DNA of 64,000 nt from NCBI RefSeq assembly GCF_000725485.1, contig NZ_JOAG01000010.1, positions 1 through 64,000 of the forward strand, given 5' to 3'. A program made the position numbers and the translations under genes. The notes under the pieces are model-generated. The model was not told where the DNA came from. It saw only the letters and a program-made list of their open reading frames with translations, and ran no database searches. Positions 37,253-45,737 of this stretch are shown one piece after another; within the stretch, counting starts at the first letter, position 1, and each line of letters begins with the position of its first letter. The DNA is from Nonomuraea candida (GTDB lineage: Bacteria > Actinomycetota > Actinomycetes > Streptosporangiales > Streptosporangiaceae).

Positions 37253-38830
37253 TCAGACGCAGCCCTCCTTGCTCGCCGCCGTCACGGCCTGCGCCGTGTA
37301 CGGGCACTGGAAACCGATCCAGCGCAGCTTGGGCCACATCTGCGACCACGGCTCGAGCGGCCCCCGGCACACCATGAACTCCTGGCCGAGGTCGGAGACG
37401 GGCAGGCCGATCTCGAACGTGCCGGCGGGCCGGCAGTCCGCGAACAGGCGCGAGAACTGGGCGCGGTCCACGCCGATCGTGATCGCGACCGTCTTGTCGT
37501 CGGCCGGCACGCCGAAGTCGGCGTAGGAGTTGTGGCCGCTGTAGGCGGGGGGCAGGCCGTAGGCGGCGCCGTGCTTGTCGAGCGCGCCGGCCTGGCCGTA
37601 GTGGTTGCCGTAGAAGACGGCGCGGGCCTGCTCCTCGGCGGGCAGGGAGCGGTAGACGGCCGCGGCCTGGGCGGTCAGCTCCGGCCAGCCGGCCTGGTCG
37701 AACTGGACGATGGCGAGCTGCTGCAGCAGCACGTTGTTCGCATACGTCTGCAGCGGCAGCACGGGCAGCATGAGCACCGCGGAGGTGACCAGGTTGGCCA
37801 CGATGGCGATCCCCAGCAGCGAGCGGCGCACGACCGTGCGCGCCCAGCGCTCCGCGACCACGCAGCCCGCGGCCAGCAGCACGAACTGCAGCGCCGCCCC
37901 GTACGCCGCCTGCGCGCCCATGACGAGCAGCACCACGACCATGAGCAGGTAGGCGATCCCGACGAACCGGTAGGGCCGCCACTCGGCCCGCCGCAGCAGC
38001 GCCACCAGCCCCGCGATCCAGACCGGGCTCAGGAACAGGCCGATCATGAGGATCTGCATCGGCAGGAACGAGATCCGCGACAGCTCCGCCAGCGCCGTGG
38101 ACAGCGCCGCCGCCATCTCGAACTGCGGCCAGCCGTTCGTCACCTGCCACACCAGCACCGGCGAGGCGATCACCAGCGCGATCCCGGCCCCGGCGGGCAG
38201 GTAGGGGCTGAAGAGCGCCCGGCGCGACCCGGTGACCAGCAGGCCGGCCCCGAAGGCGAGCAGGAGCAGGACGAGCAGGTACTTGGCGTGCAGGCCGAAC
38301 CCGACCACCGCGCCGACCGCCGGCCACATCCGCTGGTCCCCGGTCCTGACGATCCGGATGACCAGCCAGGACACCATGACCCAGACCAGGACGTCGAAGT
38401 TGTTGGTGCCCAGGATGTGCCCGGTGTGCAGGGCCAGGCCCGAGGCCGCCGCGGCGACCGTGGCCAGGAGCTGGGCGCGCTGGTTCCCGCCGAGCTCGCG
38501 GGCGACGAGGCCGGCCAGCACGACGGTGACGCCGATGAGCAGGGCGGGCACCAGGCGGAAGGCGGTGAGGTTGTCGCCGAACAGGATCGTCTCGATCCGG
38601 GCGACCAGCGCCACCAGCGGCGGCTGGTCGATCTGTCCCCAGTCGAGGTGCCTGCTGGCCGCCCGGGTGTATAGCTCGTCGAGGTGGTATCCGTGCCGGC
38701 CCGACACCGACAGGAGCAGGGCGATCACCGCGCCGGCCACGCCGAGCGAGGGCCACCACCGCATGGGGGGCAGCGCCGCCTCTTCCGGGGCCGAGCGGCC
38801 AATGGTGGGTGTGATTGTCGCGGTATTCAC
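37253..38830 (-). CDS. Polyprenyl-phosphate-sugar-dependent membrane glycosyltransferase (ArnT/PMT, GT39/GT83-like)
   Basis: This 525-residue protein has about 11-12 membrane helices. In the first extracytoplasmic loop it has HLDELYTRAASRHLDWG-QIDQPPLVAL, the acidic catalytic loop of GT-C enzymes, and a C-terminal soluble part with CRGP near the end. GT-C enzymes of this kind take sugar from polyprenyl-phosphate donors on the outer membrane face. With the mannose synthase at 6605-7438 it would mannosylate the peptide, as in mannopeptimycin. GTG 38830 is chosen because GGAGGT lies 5 bases before it. The sugar and acceptor atom are inferred. Confidence 0.85.
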   Translation of the reverse strand: MNTATITPTIGRSAPEEAALPPMRWWPSLGVAGAVIALLLSVSGRHGYHLDELYTRAASRHLDWGQIDQPPLVALVARIETILFGDNLTAFRLVPALLIGVTVVLAGLVARELGGNQRAQLLATVAAAASGLALHTGHILGTNNFDVLVWVMVSWLVIRIVRTGDQRMWPAVGAVVGFGLHAKYLLVLLLLAFGAGLLVTGSRRALFSPYLPAGAGIALVIASPVLVWQVTNGWPQFEMAAALSTALAELSRISFLPMQILMIGLFLSPVWIAGLVALLRRAEWRPYRFVGIAYLLMVVVLLVMGAQAAYGAALQFVLLAAGCVVAERWARTVVRRSLLGIAIVANLVTSAVLMLPVLPLQTYANNVLLQQLAIVQFDQAGWPELTAQAAAVYRSLPAEEQARAVFYGNHYGQAGALDKHGAAYGLPPAYSGHNSYADFGVPADDKTVAITIGVDRAQFSRLFADCRPAGTFEIGLPVSDLGQEFMVCRGPLEPWSQMWPKLRWIGFQCPYTAQAVTAASKEGCV

Positions 38831-39009
38831 GACGTACCTCCAATTGCTTTTTTCGGGGTGACCACGTCGTTGCCGGACGTGGCCGGCGGTCTCAGCATGT
38901 GTCCGCCCCCAAGGGCGGGCAATCAGGTTGCGTGGTGCTGAAATGTCGCTCGTCATCGCCGGTGGCGTGGCCTTCGGATTTCGCGTACGGGTCAAAGACC
39001 TGGCCGTGC

Positions 39010-39048
39010 CCGTGAATGCCGGCGGAGCCTGAAAGCCGGTATTCACGG
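39010..39048 (+). promoter_or_regulatory. Inverted repeat/RNA hairpin immediately before the MFS start
   Basis: CCGTGAATGCCGGC (39010-39023) pairs with 39035-39048 over 14 bp with one G-U, around an 11-base loop, ending 14 bases before ATG 39063. A third copy of the core CGTGAATACCG spans the start codon of the divergent glycosyltransferase gene (38821-38831, minus strand). It may be an operator shared by both genes or a translational control hairpin. Confidence 0.6.
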
Positions 39049-39062
39049 CGATGGGACGGAAC

Positions 39063-40334
39063 ATGTCGACGTCGGAACGGGAAATCGCGGAGGGCGTGGC
39101 GGCCGGACCGGCCCCGGTGCCGTTGTCCAGGAATCGCGGCTACACGATCCTGTGGAGCACGATGTTCCTGTCGGAGCTGGCGAGCGAGATCGTGTTCATC
39201 GCCTTTCCGCTGCTGCTGCTGGCGCACGGGGCGTCGGGGGTCGAGGTCGGGCTGCTCACGTCCCTGCTGGCCGCGGCCCGCATGGTCGCGAACGTGCCGG
39301 CGGGGGTGCTCGCCGACCGCTGGGACCGCAGGAAGATCATGCTGGTGTCGCAGGCGGTGCGCTGCCTGGCGATGGCGAGCCTGGTGGGCGCGCTGTTCGC
39401 CGGGGTCTACTCGTTCCCGCACCTCGCGCTGGTCGCGGTGCTCGAAGGGGTCTTCAGCTCGGTGTTCCAGCCGGCCGAGCACGCGGCGCTGCCGCAGGTC
39501 GTGCCCGCCTCACAACTTCGGGAGGCGCTGTCGCGCAACGCGGCGCGGCCGTTCGCGGCGCTCCTGCTCGGCCCGGCGCTGGCGGGGTTCGCCTTCGGGC
39601 TGCACGAGCTGGCGCCGTTCTCGATCGACACCGCCCTGATGGCCGGCTCCTTCGCGGTGCTGTGGTTCCTGCGGCTGCCCCGCGGCACCGCCGCGCAGGC
39701 GCCCCCCGAGGCCGGCCGGCCGGGGTGGCAGGAGCTGCTGGGCGGGTTCCGCTGGCTGATGGGCCGGCCGGTGATCAGGACGACCGCGGTCTGGATCATC
39801 TTCGTCAACCTGGCCTTCCACGCGTTGATCATCGTCATCCTCGTCGTGTCCGGCGAGGCCGAGGTGGGGCATGGGGAGATGGGGCTGATGATGGCCTGCT
39901 TCGGCGCCGGCGGGCTGCTCGGCGCGGCGGTCGCCGGCCGGCTGCACGCCGCGCTGCGGGCTCCGGTGATCATCATCGGCTCCTCGTGGGCCTTCGTCGC
40001 GCTCGCGCTGGCGATGGCGGCGGCGCCCGGCGGGATCGTGCTCGGCGTCCTGCTCGGCGCGGCCGCCGCCTTCCTGCCGGTGGCCACCACCACCATCGTG
40101 ACCTACCAGTTGTCGATCACCCCGGACGAGCTGCGGGGCCGGTTGAGCGGGGTCGTCGGCCTCTGCGCCGACCTCGCCGGGACCATCGGGCCGATGGCAG
40201 GCGGGCTGCTGGTGGCGCTGGCCGGTGGGGCGGCGGAGAGCGTGCTGCTGTGCGCGGCGATCCTGGGCGCCGTTGCCCTCGGAGCCACCATCAGCCCCAC
40301 TCTCCGCCGCTTTCCCACGTTCCGGGATCAGTAG
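39063..40334 (+). CDS. MFS exporter (12-helix, EntS/macrolide-efflux-like)
   Basis: This 423-residue protein has twelve predicted helices and the motif A loop GVLADRWDRRKIML near residue 75, typical of the MFS_3 group of siderophore and macrolide exporters. ATG 39063 is preferred to ATG 39051 because GGGACGG lies just before it. It lies within the cluster and its 3' end overlaps the convergent hydroxylase gene by 7 bp. It probably exports the peptide or an intermediate; cargo is inferred from location. Confidence 0.88.
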   Translation: MSTSEREIAEGVAAGPAPVPLSRNRGYTILWSTMFLSELASEIVFIAFPLLLLAHGASGVEVGLLTSLLAAARMVANVPAGVLADRWDRRKIMLVSQAVRCLAMASLVGALFAGVYSFPHLALVAVLEGVFSSVFQPAEHAALPQVVPASQLREALSRNAARPFAALLLGPALAGFAFGLHELAPFSIDTALMAGSFAVLWFLRLPRGTAAQAPPEAGRPGWQELLGGFRWLMGRPVIRTTAVWIIFVNLAFHALIIVILVVSGEAEVGHGEMGLMMACFGAGGLLGAAVAGRLHAALRAPVIIIGSSWAFVALALAMAAAPGGIVLGVLLGAAAAFLPVATTTIVTYQLSITPDELRGRLSGVVGLCADLAGTIGPMAGGLLVALAGGAAESVLLCAAILGAVALGATISPTLRRFPTFRDQ

Positions 40335-41365
40335 ATGGTGCGGGATTCCGCGCCGAGCCGGCGGGACCGGGACTTGCGCAGGTCCCGCGTGATGTTGAGC
40401 CGGCGCAGCCACCTGTCGGTGCCGTCGAACCGGGGGGTGAAGGCGTTGCGCCCGTGCACCATCCGGTAGTTGTCGACAAAACAGATGTCGCCGGGCTGGA
40501 GAACGATCTCCGTGAGGGCCGCGTCGAGGGCGCGGGTCAGCACGTCCAGCGCCTCCTGCTCGGCCAGCCCCTGGACGTCGCGCATGAAGTGCGGGTCGAT
40601 CCGGACGTAGGGGTCGTCGGGGTCGCCGAAGAGCACCGCGACCGGCGTCGGCGTCCGCAGCTCCGCATCGACGATCTCCCTGCTGCGCTCCATGAGCGCC
40701 GCGGCCTTGTCGCCGAAGCCCGCCGCGCCGGTCGGCACGTGCGCGTTCTCGGCCCGGTGCGAGTGGTCGGGCAGGATGCGGAAGCGCTCCTGGCGCAGGA
40801 TCTCCGCGGTGACCTCGGCGACGGACACGTCGGCCACGTCCGCGACGGTGGTCGCGATGGCGTCGTGGTTGCGCACGCAGGCCAGGCCGAGGTAGTCCGT
40901 CCGCAGCGGGTGGAAGGCGTCCTCGGTGTGCCAGGTGAGCACCTGCTGCGAGCCCGAGCCGATCTGCTCGTTCTCGTGGCCCTTGATGGGCAGGATGTCG
41001 TGCATGAGATAGCCGTCCTGCTGGGTGGCCCAGCCGATCGGCTCGCCCAGCAGGCAGGCCATGAGGTAGAAGGCGACGTCATAGGGGAGCGTCGGCGACG
41101 GCACCGGCTTGTTCTTCCAGTGCGCGGGGGTCGGCCCGGCCGCGGCGTCGTCCACGCTCAGCCCGGAGACCACGCAGGCGCCGTCCCGCTCGGCGGCGAC
41201 GAATCCGTTCAGCTCCGCGCGCAGGCCGCGCGGCAGCTCCTGCGCGTAGGTCTTGGCCTCGCGCTGGAAGCCGGCCGACTCCACGCTGTCGTAGCGCTCG
41301 CACAACTCGTCGACGACGTCCCGGACGAGCGCCGCGTCGGTTTCGTTCAGCTTGATCGTGAGCAC
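40328..41365 (-). CDS. mppO: Fe(II)/2-oxoglutarate-dependent beta-hydroxylase (MppO/VioC-like, enduracididine)
   Basis: This 345-residue clavaminate-synthase-like oxygenase has the iron ligands His and Glu in LTWHTEDAFHP, the distal His in NYRMVHGRNAF and the 2-oxoglutarate Arg in RWLRRLNI. HxE in place of HxD, together with the HPLRTDYLGL segment, is typical of the VioC/AsnO/MppO group that hydroxylates the beta carbon of arginine-like amino acids. With MppP/Q/R homologs in the cluster, L-enduracididine is the best substrate guess. The start is GTG with AGGA 7 bases upstream. It follows mbtH by 16 bp. Confidence 0.9.
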   Translation of the reverse strand: MLTIKLNETDAALVRDVVDELCERYDSVESAGFQREAKTYAQELPRGLRAELNGFVAAERDGACVVSGLSVDDAAAGPTPAHWKNKPVPSPTLPYDVAFYLMACLLGEPIGWATQQDGYLMHDILPIKGHENEQIGSGSQQVLTWHTEDAFHPLRTDYLGLACVRNHDAIATTVADVADVSVAEVTAEILRQERFRILPDHSHRAENAHVPTGAAGFGDKAAALMERSREIVDAELRTPTPVAVLFGDPDDPYVRIDPHFMRDVQGLAEQEALDVLTRALDAALTEIVLQPGDICFVDNYRMVHGRNAFTPRFDGTDRWLRRLNITRDLRKSRSRRLGAESRTIY

Positions 41366-41381
41366 GTTCTGTCCTTGCCCT

Positions 41382-41600
41382 TCACTTCTCGTTCATGGAA
41401 CTGATCAGGCTGGCCGGACGCATGTCCGTCCAGTTGGCCGTGACGTAGTCGAGCGCCGTCTGCCGGTCGGTCGCGGCCTGGGCCACGGTCCAGCCGGCCG
41501 GCACCTCCGCGAAGACGGGCCACAGCGAGTGCTGGCCCTCGTCGTTCACCAGGACGTGGTAGACGCCGTCCGGGTCCTCGAACGGGTTGGTGCTGCTCAT
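41382..41600 (-). CDS. mbtH: MbtH-family NRPS accessory protein
   Basis: This 72-residue protein has the family signature NPFEDPDG...YHVLVNDEGQHSLWP..VPAGW and the late tryptophan in NWTDMRP. MbtH proteins bind adenylation domains and help them fold and activate amino acids. AAAGGGGA precedes the ATG. It lies between the ArsR-type gene and the hydroxylase gene and not next to the NRPS genes, so it may be switched on together with the hydroxylase. Confidence 0.97.
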   Translation of the reverse strand: MSSTNPFEDPDGVYHVLVNDEGQHSLWPVFAEVPAGWTVAQAATDRQTALDYVTANWTDMRPASLISSMNEK

Positions 41601-41621
41601 CGTTGGTCCCCTTTCCCAAGG

Positions 41622-42488
41622 TCAGCGAGCCTGTACGGGCTCACGGCACTGCAGGAGCGCGACGCCGAGCGGCGTCAGCGTGTGGAGCACGGTGTTCCTG
41701 CTCCGTGAGGCGTTGGCGAGCCCGGCCCGGCGCAGGACCGTCGCGTGCTTGCTCGCGCCCGCCAGCGAGATGCCGAGACGCTCGGCCAGCTCGCCCGTCG
41801 TGCAACTTTCCGCCAGGGCCTGCAGCGCCGCGGCCCGCGTGTGTCCCACCAGCGCGCCGAGCGCCTGCTCGGGCGGCGACTCGACGCCGATGATGTCCGC
41901 CACGTCGGCCCGCATGGAGTAGACGAGGGCAGGCGGTCGCTCGTCGCCCCCGTCGATCACCACGCAGGACCTGCCGCGCAGGAACAACGACGGGCTCAGC
42001 AACAGCCCGCGCCCGCGCAGGCGGACCTCGCGTTCCTCCTCGTCGCGGACCTCAAGGACCGGCGGCGTCCATTCCACGTTCGGGTGCAGGGTCCCGAGCA
42101 GACCCTCCACCCCCGTCGTGATGCCGATCCGGCCGCGCACGGCCCTCTCGGCCTCCAGCCGGCTCTGCACCCTGTCCCAGTACGGAACCACCGCCGCGCG
42201 ACAGAACTCGAAGACCAGTCCTGTCATCCGTGCCTCGGTCCCGTTCCCCGTCGCTCCACCACGGAGCGTCTCGAGCAACTCGGACAGCGGCAGGCGCTCG
42301 CGCAGCAGCGGCTCCAACGCGTTGGCCCGGGCCCCCAGCCGGCGGCGCACCTGTTTGCGCCAGCCGTCGAAGACCGCCCCGTTGCGCCGGAACAGATCCA
42401 GGGCGAAGGTGCCCTCCGCCACCAAGCCGAGCCCTGCACTCATCCGAATGCGGCCCATGTCCTGGACCGTGAAGTGAATTCTCAGCAC
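41622..42488 (-). CDS. ArsR-type HTH regulator (DUF5937-like N-terminus)
   Basis: This 288-residue protein has an N-terminal domain (MLRIHFTVQDM...), typical of actinobacterial DUF5937 regulators, and a C-terminal ArsR winged helix (about 205-270, with CTTGELAERLGISLAGASKHATVLRRAGL). No metal-binding Cys cluster is visible. The GTG start has TAATTA 7 bases upstream, which suits a leaderless transcript better than a ribosome-bound one. It heads an arsR-mbtH-mppO-like operon with gaps of 21 and 16 bp and probably controls it. Confidence 0.88.
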   Translation of the reverse strand: MLRIHFTVQDMGRIRMSAGLGLVAEGTFALDLFRRNGAVFDGWRKQVRRRLGARANALEPLLRERLPLSELLETLRGGATGNGTEARMTGLVFEFCRAAVVPYWDRVQSRLEAERAVRGRIGITTGVEGLLGTLHPNVEWTPPVLEVRDEEEREVRLRGRGLLLSPSLFLRGRSCVVIDGGDERPPALVYSMRADVADIIGVESPPEQALGALVGHTRAAALQALAESCTTGELAERLGISLAGASKHATVLRRAGLANASRSRNTVLHTLTPLGVALLQCREPVQAR

Positions 42489-42613
42489 CCTTCTTTAATT
42501 ACGGACGCCCGCTATCTCCCGGCTACCGCACCCCTACCGGCCTGCGGCGCCGCGCGACAGCCGGAGACATCGGGCCGCTGGGCGCGGAAGGGGCGGCGGC
42601 CTAGCATGAGGGC

Positions 42614-43210
42614 ATGTTCTTCGAGTCCGCGCAGACTGAAGAGACACCTCCCGCCCCGATGCCCCCCGAGCTGCCGCACTGGCTGGGCCCGCCGCTCGCC
42701 GAACGGGGCGTCATCCTGCCCGTCGAGCTGACCCTGGGCCGCAGCGACCACGTCGCGCTCCACCTGCCGTTCGTGCGGGCCTACACCACGGGGTGCGCGT
42801 TCGAGGCGGAGCTGGCCCTGAGGCAGGGCGGGCTGACTCCCACCGACTTCCTCGACCTGCACGTGATGGCGCTGTACAACCCGCCGCAGTTCAGGTCGCG
42901 CGCCGGCGAGCCGCTGCCCGACCGGCTGCTGCGCTGGGGCGTGCGGTTCCGCGACGGCACCAAGCTGACCACCCTCGACCGGCGGGACCGCGGCGCCGAG
43001 GGCCCGCTGCTGGCGGCGATGTCCGAGGGCCAGGGCCGCACCGCCTCCCTGCACGCGGGCGTGCGGCTGTGGTTGTGGCCGCTGCCGCCGCCCGAGCCCT
43101 TCGAGCTGGCCGTCGAATGGCCGCTGGCCGGCATCGCGCTGACGTTCACCGAGCTCGACGGCGCGGCCATCGCGGCGGCGGGCGCACGCTCGGCCGCGTA
43201 CTGGCCGTGA
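42614..43210 (+). CDS. Conserved hypothetical protein of 198 residues
   Basis: No function recognised. It has a Pro-rich N-terminus, then an alpha/beta-looking domain with GVILPVELTLGRSDHVALHLP and a Trp/Pro-rich WPLPPPEPFELAVEWPLAGI stretch that looks like a beta sandwich. TAGCAT ends 6 bases before the ATG, so the message is probably leaderless. Codon use matches the genome. It lies outside the cluster, divergent from the ArsR gene, and its last codons fall in a duplicated 35-bp segment. Confidence 0.75.
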   Translation: MFFESAQTEETPPAPMPPELPHWLGPPLAERGVILPVELTLGRSDHVALHLPFVRAYTTGCAFEAELALRQGGLTPTDFLDLHVMALYNPPQFRSRAGEPLPDRLLRWGVRFRDGTKLTTLDRRDRGAEGPLLAAMSEGQGRTASLHAGVRLWLWPLPPPEPFELAVEWPLAGIALTFTELDGAAIAAAGARSAAYWP

Positions 43211-43248
43211 CGGTGGGCGCGCGCTCGGCCGCGTACCGGCCGTGACGG
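43181..43248. repeat. Tandem 35-bp duplication at the end of the hypothetical gene
   Basis: 43181-43213 and 43216-43248 are nearly identical, offset by 35 bp. The first copy holds the last residues and stop of the upstream gene, so the second looks like a duplicated gene end. Confidence 0.85.
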
Positions 43249-43296
43249 CGAAAACCATGTGCGGGCGGCGGCGCGGCTGAACTAGCGTCGGCGCCC

Positions 43297-43431
43297 ATGA
43301 CCATTCCCCGCGTGCGCCCGCCCTTCACCGCCGACGAGCGCGCCCAGCTCGTCGGCCGGCTCGCCACGCGGACCCGGGGGCCGGTCACAGGTCGAGCAGC
43401 CGGGCGGGCTCGGCGAGGATCTGCTGGATGA
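43297..43431 (+). pseudogene. Remnant of a DinB/DUF664-type gene
   Basis: A leaderless-type promoter box TAGCGT is followed by an ATG and MTIPRVRPPFTADERAQLVG, which looks like the start of actinobacterial DinB/DUF664 proteins. After about 22 residues the similarity stops, and the frame runs into the end of the ROK gene on the other strand and halts after 44 codons. The junction is near 43370-43385. It is best read as a gene cut off by a deletion or rearrangement; the family call rests on a short N-terminus. Confidence 0.5.
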
Positions 43432-44527
43432 TCAGCCCGGCCGCCCCGAGCACGGCCGCGTCGCCGCCCGTTCCCGAGACCGCGAGCGCGGGCGGCGCGC
43501 CGCGCATCTGCCCCAGCCGCGCCCGCAGCCCCTCCGACACGGGCCCCTCCAGCCACCGGAACAGCGGCGCGAAGATCCCCCCGAGCACGATCTCACCGGG
43601 GTCGAGCAGGTGCACGGCCGAGGTGAGCGCCACCCCGAGTGCGTGCCCGGCCCGCTCGCAGGCCCGCACCGCCCGCCCGTCGCCCGACTCCAGCCGCGCC
43701 ACCAGCTCGCCCACCGAGGCCAGCTCCCCGAGCAGGGCGTCCTGCCCCGCGTACACCTCCAGGCAGCCCCGCCCGCCGCACCGGCAGACGGGCCCGTCCG
43801 GCACGACGACCACGTGTCCCAGCTCGCCCGCCAGCCCGAACGTGCCCCGGAAGACCGTGCCCTCGACCACCAGGCCGGCGCCGATGCCGATCTCGCCGGA
43901 GACGTAGAGAAAGTCGGGCTGCCGCGAGCCGAACCACAGCTCGCCGAGCGCCGCCAGGTTGGCCTCGTTGTCGATCGCGAAGGGCGGGTCCACCAGGTCC
44001 GCCACCCGCACGTCCCGCCAGCCGAGGTGCGGCGCGCTGCGCAGCACCCCGCCCTCGACCGTGCCGGGCACGGCCAGGGCCGCGCCCGCCAGCCGCAGCC
44101 CGTCCGCCTCGGCCTCGGCCGTGACCTCCTTCACCAGGTCCCGCAGCCCTTCGAGGATGCGCGCGGGGTCGGAGTTGCGGTTGTCGGCCGGACGCACGCG
44201 CCGCAGCCGCACCTCGCGCGTCAGGTCGACCACGCACGCCGCCAGGTAGTCGATGTTGATCTCCAGCCCCAGCGCGGCCACCCGGTGCCCGCTCAGGCTC
44301 ACCGCCACGCCGGGCCGCCCCCGCTCGCCGCCCCGCACGGCGCCGCTCTCGGTCACCACCCCGGCCTCGATCAGGTCCGCGACCAGGCTGGAGACGGTGG
44401 TCTTGGTGAGCCCGGTGCGCTCGGCGAGCGCGGCGCGCGTGTGCGGCCCCGACCGGTGGATGGTCGCCAGGACCACGGCCAGGTTGCGGGCGCGCATGGA
44501 ATCATGCCGGACCCCTCTTGACGACAC
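43385..44527 (-). CDS. ROK-family (XylR/NagC-like) repressor of the sugar operon
   Basis: This 380-residue protein has an N-terminal winged HTH (about 20-75, [29 protein letters not shown]) and a ROK sugar-kinase fold with [18 protein letters not shown] and the zinc motif [17 protein letters not shown] 44527 with GAGGAGG 8 bases upstream is the preferred start. It is divergent from a xylose-isomerase operon, whose promoter carries a direct repeat likely to be its operator. Xylose or a related sugar would be the inducer. Confidence 0.92.
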   Translation of the reverse strand: MSSRGVRHDSMRARNLAVVLATIHRSGPHTRAALAERTGLTKTTVSSLVADLIEAGVVTESGAVRGGERGRPGVAVSLSGHRVAALGLEINIDYLAACVVDLTREVRLRRVRPADNRNSDPARILEGLRDLVKEVTAEAEADGLRLAGAALAVPGTVEGGVLRSAPHLGWRDVRVADLVDPPFAIDNEANLAALGELWFGSRQPDFLYVSGEIGIGAGLVVEGTVFRGTFGLAGELGHVVVVPDGPVCRCGGRGCLEVYAGQDALLGELASVGELVARLESGDGRAVRACERAGHALGVALTSAVHLLDPGEIVLGGIFAPLFRWLEGPVSEGLRARLGQMRGAPPALAVSGTGGDAAVLGAAGLIIQQILAEPARLLDL

Positions 44528-44544
44528 CCTGCCCACCTCCTCAG

Positions 44545-44562
44545 GATTATGTACAGATTATG
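44545..44562. promoter_or_regulatory. Direct repeat GATTATG-N4-GATTATG, candidate ROK operator
   Basis: The two 7-bp repeats start 11 bp apart, one helical turn, in the 58-bp gap between the ROK repressor and the xylose isomerase gene. They overlap AT-rich sequence that probably contains both -10 regions. Confidence 0.6.
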
Positions 44563-44585
44563 GACTAAAGCGAGGGACATCCGAA

Positions 44586-45737
44586 ATGACGAACTTCACG
44601 CCCACTCCCGACGACCGGTTCACCTTCGGCCTCTGGACGGTGGGCTGGCAGGCCCGCGACCCGTTCGGCGACGCCTCCCGCCCCGCCCTCGACCCGGTCG
44701 AGACCGTGCACCGCCTGGCCGAGCTGGGCGCGTACGGCGTCAGCTTCCACGACGACGACCTGCTCGCCGTCGAGCCCGACCGCGACAAGGCCATCGCCGC
44801 CTTCAGGAAGGCCCTCGACGAGACCGGCATGAAGGTCCCCGCGGCCACCACGAACCTCTTCACCCACCCGGTCTTCAAGGACGGCGCCTTCACCAGCAAC
44901 GACCGCGACGTCCGCCGCTACGCCCTGCGCAAGGTCATGCGCAACCTCGACCTGGCCGCCTCGCTGGGCGCCACGACGTACGTCTGCTGGGGCGGGCGCG
45001 AGGGCGCCGAGTCCGACGCCGCCAAGGACGTCAAGGCCGCGATGGACCGCTACAAGGAGGCGCTGGACGTCATCTGCCAGTACGTCATCGACAAGGGCTA
45101 CGACATCCGCTTCGCCATCGAGCCCAAGCCGAACGAGCCCCGCGGCGACATCCTGCTGCCCACGATCGGCCACGCCCTGGCGCTGATCAACGAGCTGGAG
45201 CACCCCGAGATGGTGGGCGTCAACCCCGAGGTCGGCCACGAGCAGATGGCCGGGCTCAACTTCGTGCACGGCATCGCCCAGGCCCTGTGGCACGGCAAGC
45301 TCTTCCACATCGACCTCAACGGCCAGCACGGCCCGAAGTACGACCAGGACCTGATCTTCGGCCACGGCGACCTGAAGAGCGCGTTCTTCCTGGTGGACCT
45401 GCTGGAGAGCCACGGTTACGACGGCCCGCTCGTCTTCGACTACAAGCCGCTGCGCACCGACGACGCCGAGGACGTGTGGGCCTCGGCCGCGGCCAACATG
45501 CGCACCTACCTGATCCTCAAGGAGAAGTCGCGCGTCTTCCGCGCCGACCCCGAGGTCCAGCAGGCCCTGGCCGCCTCCCGCGTGACCGAGCTGGCCCAGC
45601 CCACGCTCGCCGCCGGCGAGACCTGGCAGGACCTGGCCAAGGACGACTTCGACGTCGAGGCCGCCGCCGCCCGCGGCTTCCACTTCACCCGCCTCAACCA
45701 GCTCGCGCTCGAGCACCTCATGGGGGTGCGCGGATGA
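44586..45737 (+). CDS. xylA: Xylose isomerase
   Basis: This 383-residue TIM-barrel enzyme of the class I (actinobacterial) length interconverts D-xylose and D-xylulose using two divalent metals. Visible marks are FHDDDL with the catalytic His (about residue 54), TTNLF, WGGREG, the metal-ligand Glu in [12 protein letters not shown], the GHEQMAG metal His segment and [14 protein letters not shown] precedes the ATG. Its stop overlaps the next gene (ATGA), and the ROK gene upstream probably represses it. Confidence 0.96.
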   Translation: MTNFTPTPDDRFTFGLWTVGWQARDPFGDASRPALDPVETVHRLAELGAYGVSFHDDDLLAVEPDRDKAIAAFRKALDETGMKVPAATTNLFTHPVFKDGAFTSNDRDVRRYALRKVMRNLDLAASLGATTYVCWGGREGAESDAAKDVKAAMDRYKEALDVICQYVIDKGYDIRFAIEPKPNEPRGDILLPTIGHALALINELEHPEMVGVNPEVGHEQMAGLNFVHGIAQALWHGKLFHIDLNGQHGPKYDQDLIFGHGDLKSAFFLVDLLESHGYDGPLVFDYKPLRTDDAEDVWASAAANMRTYLILKEKSRVFRADPEVQQALAASRVTELAQPTLAAGETWQDLAKDDFDVEAAAARGFHFTRLNQLALEHLMGVRG

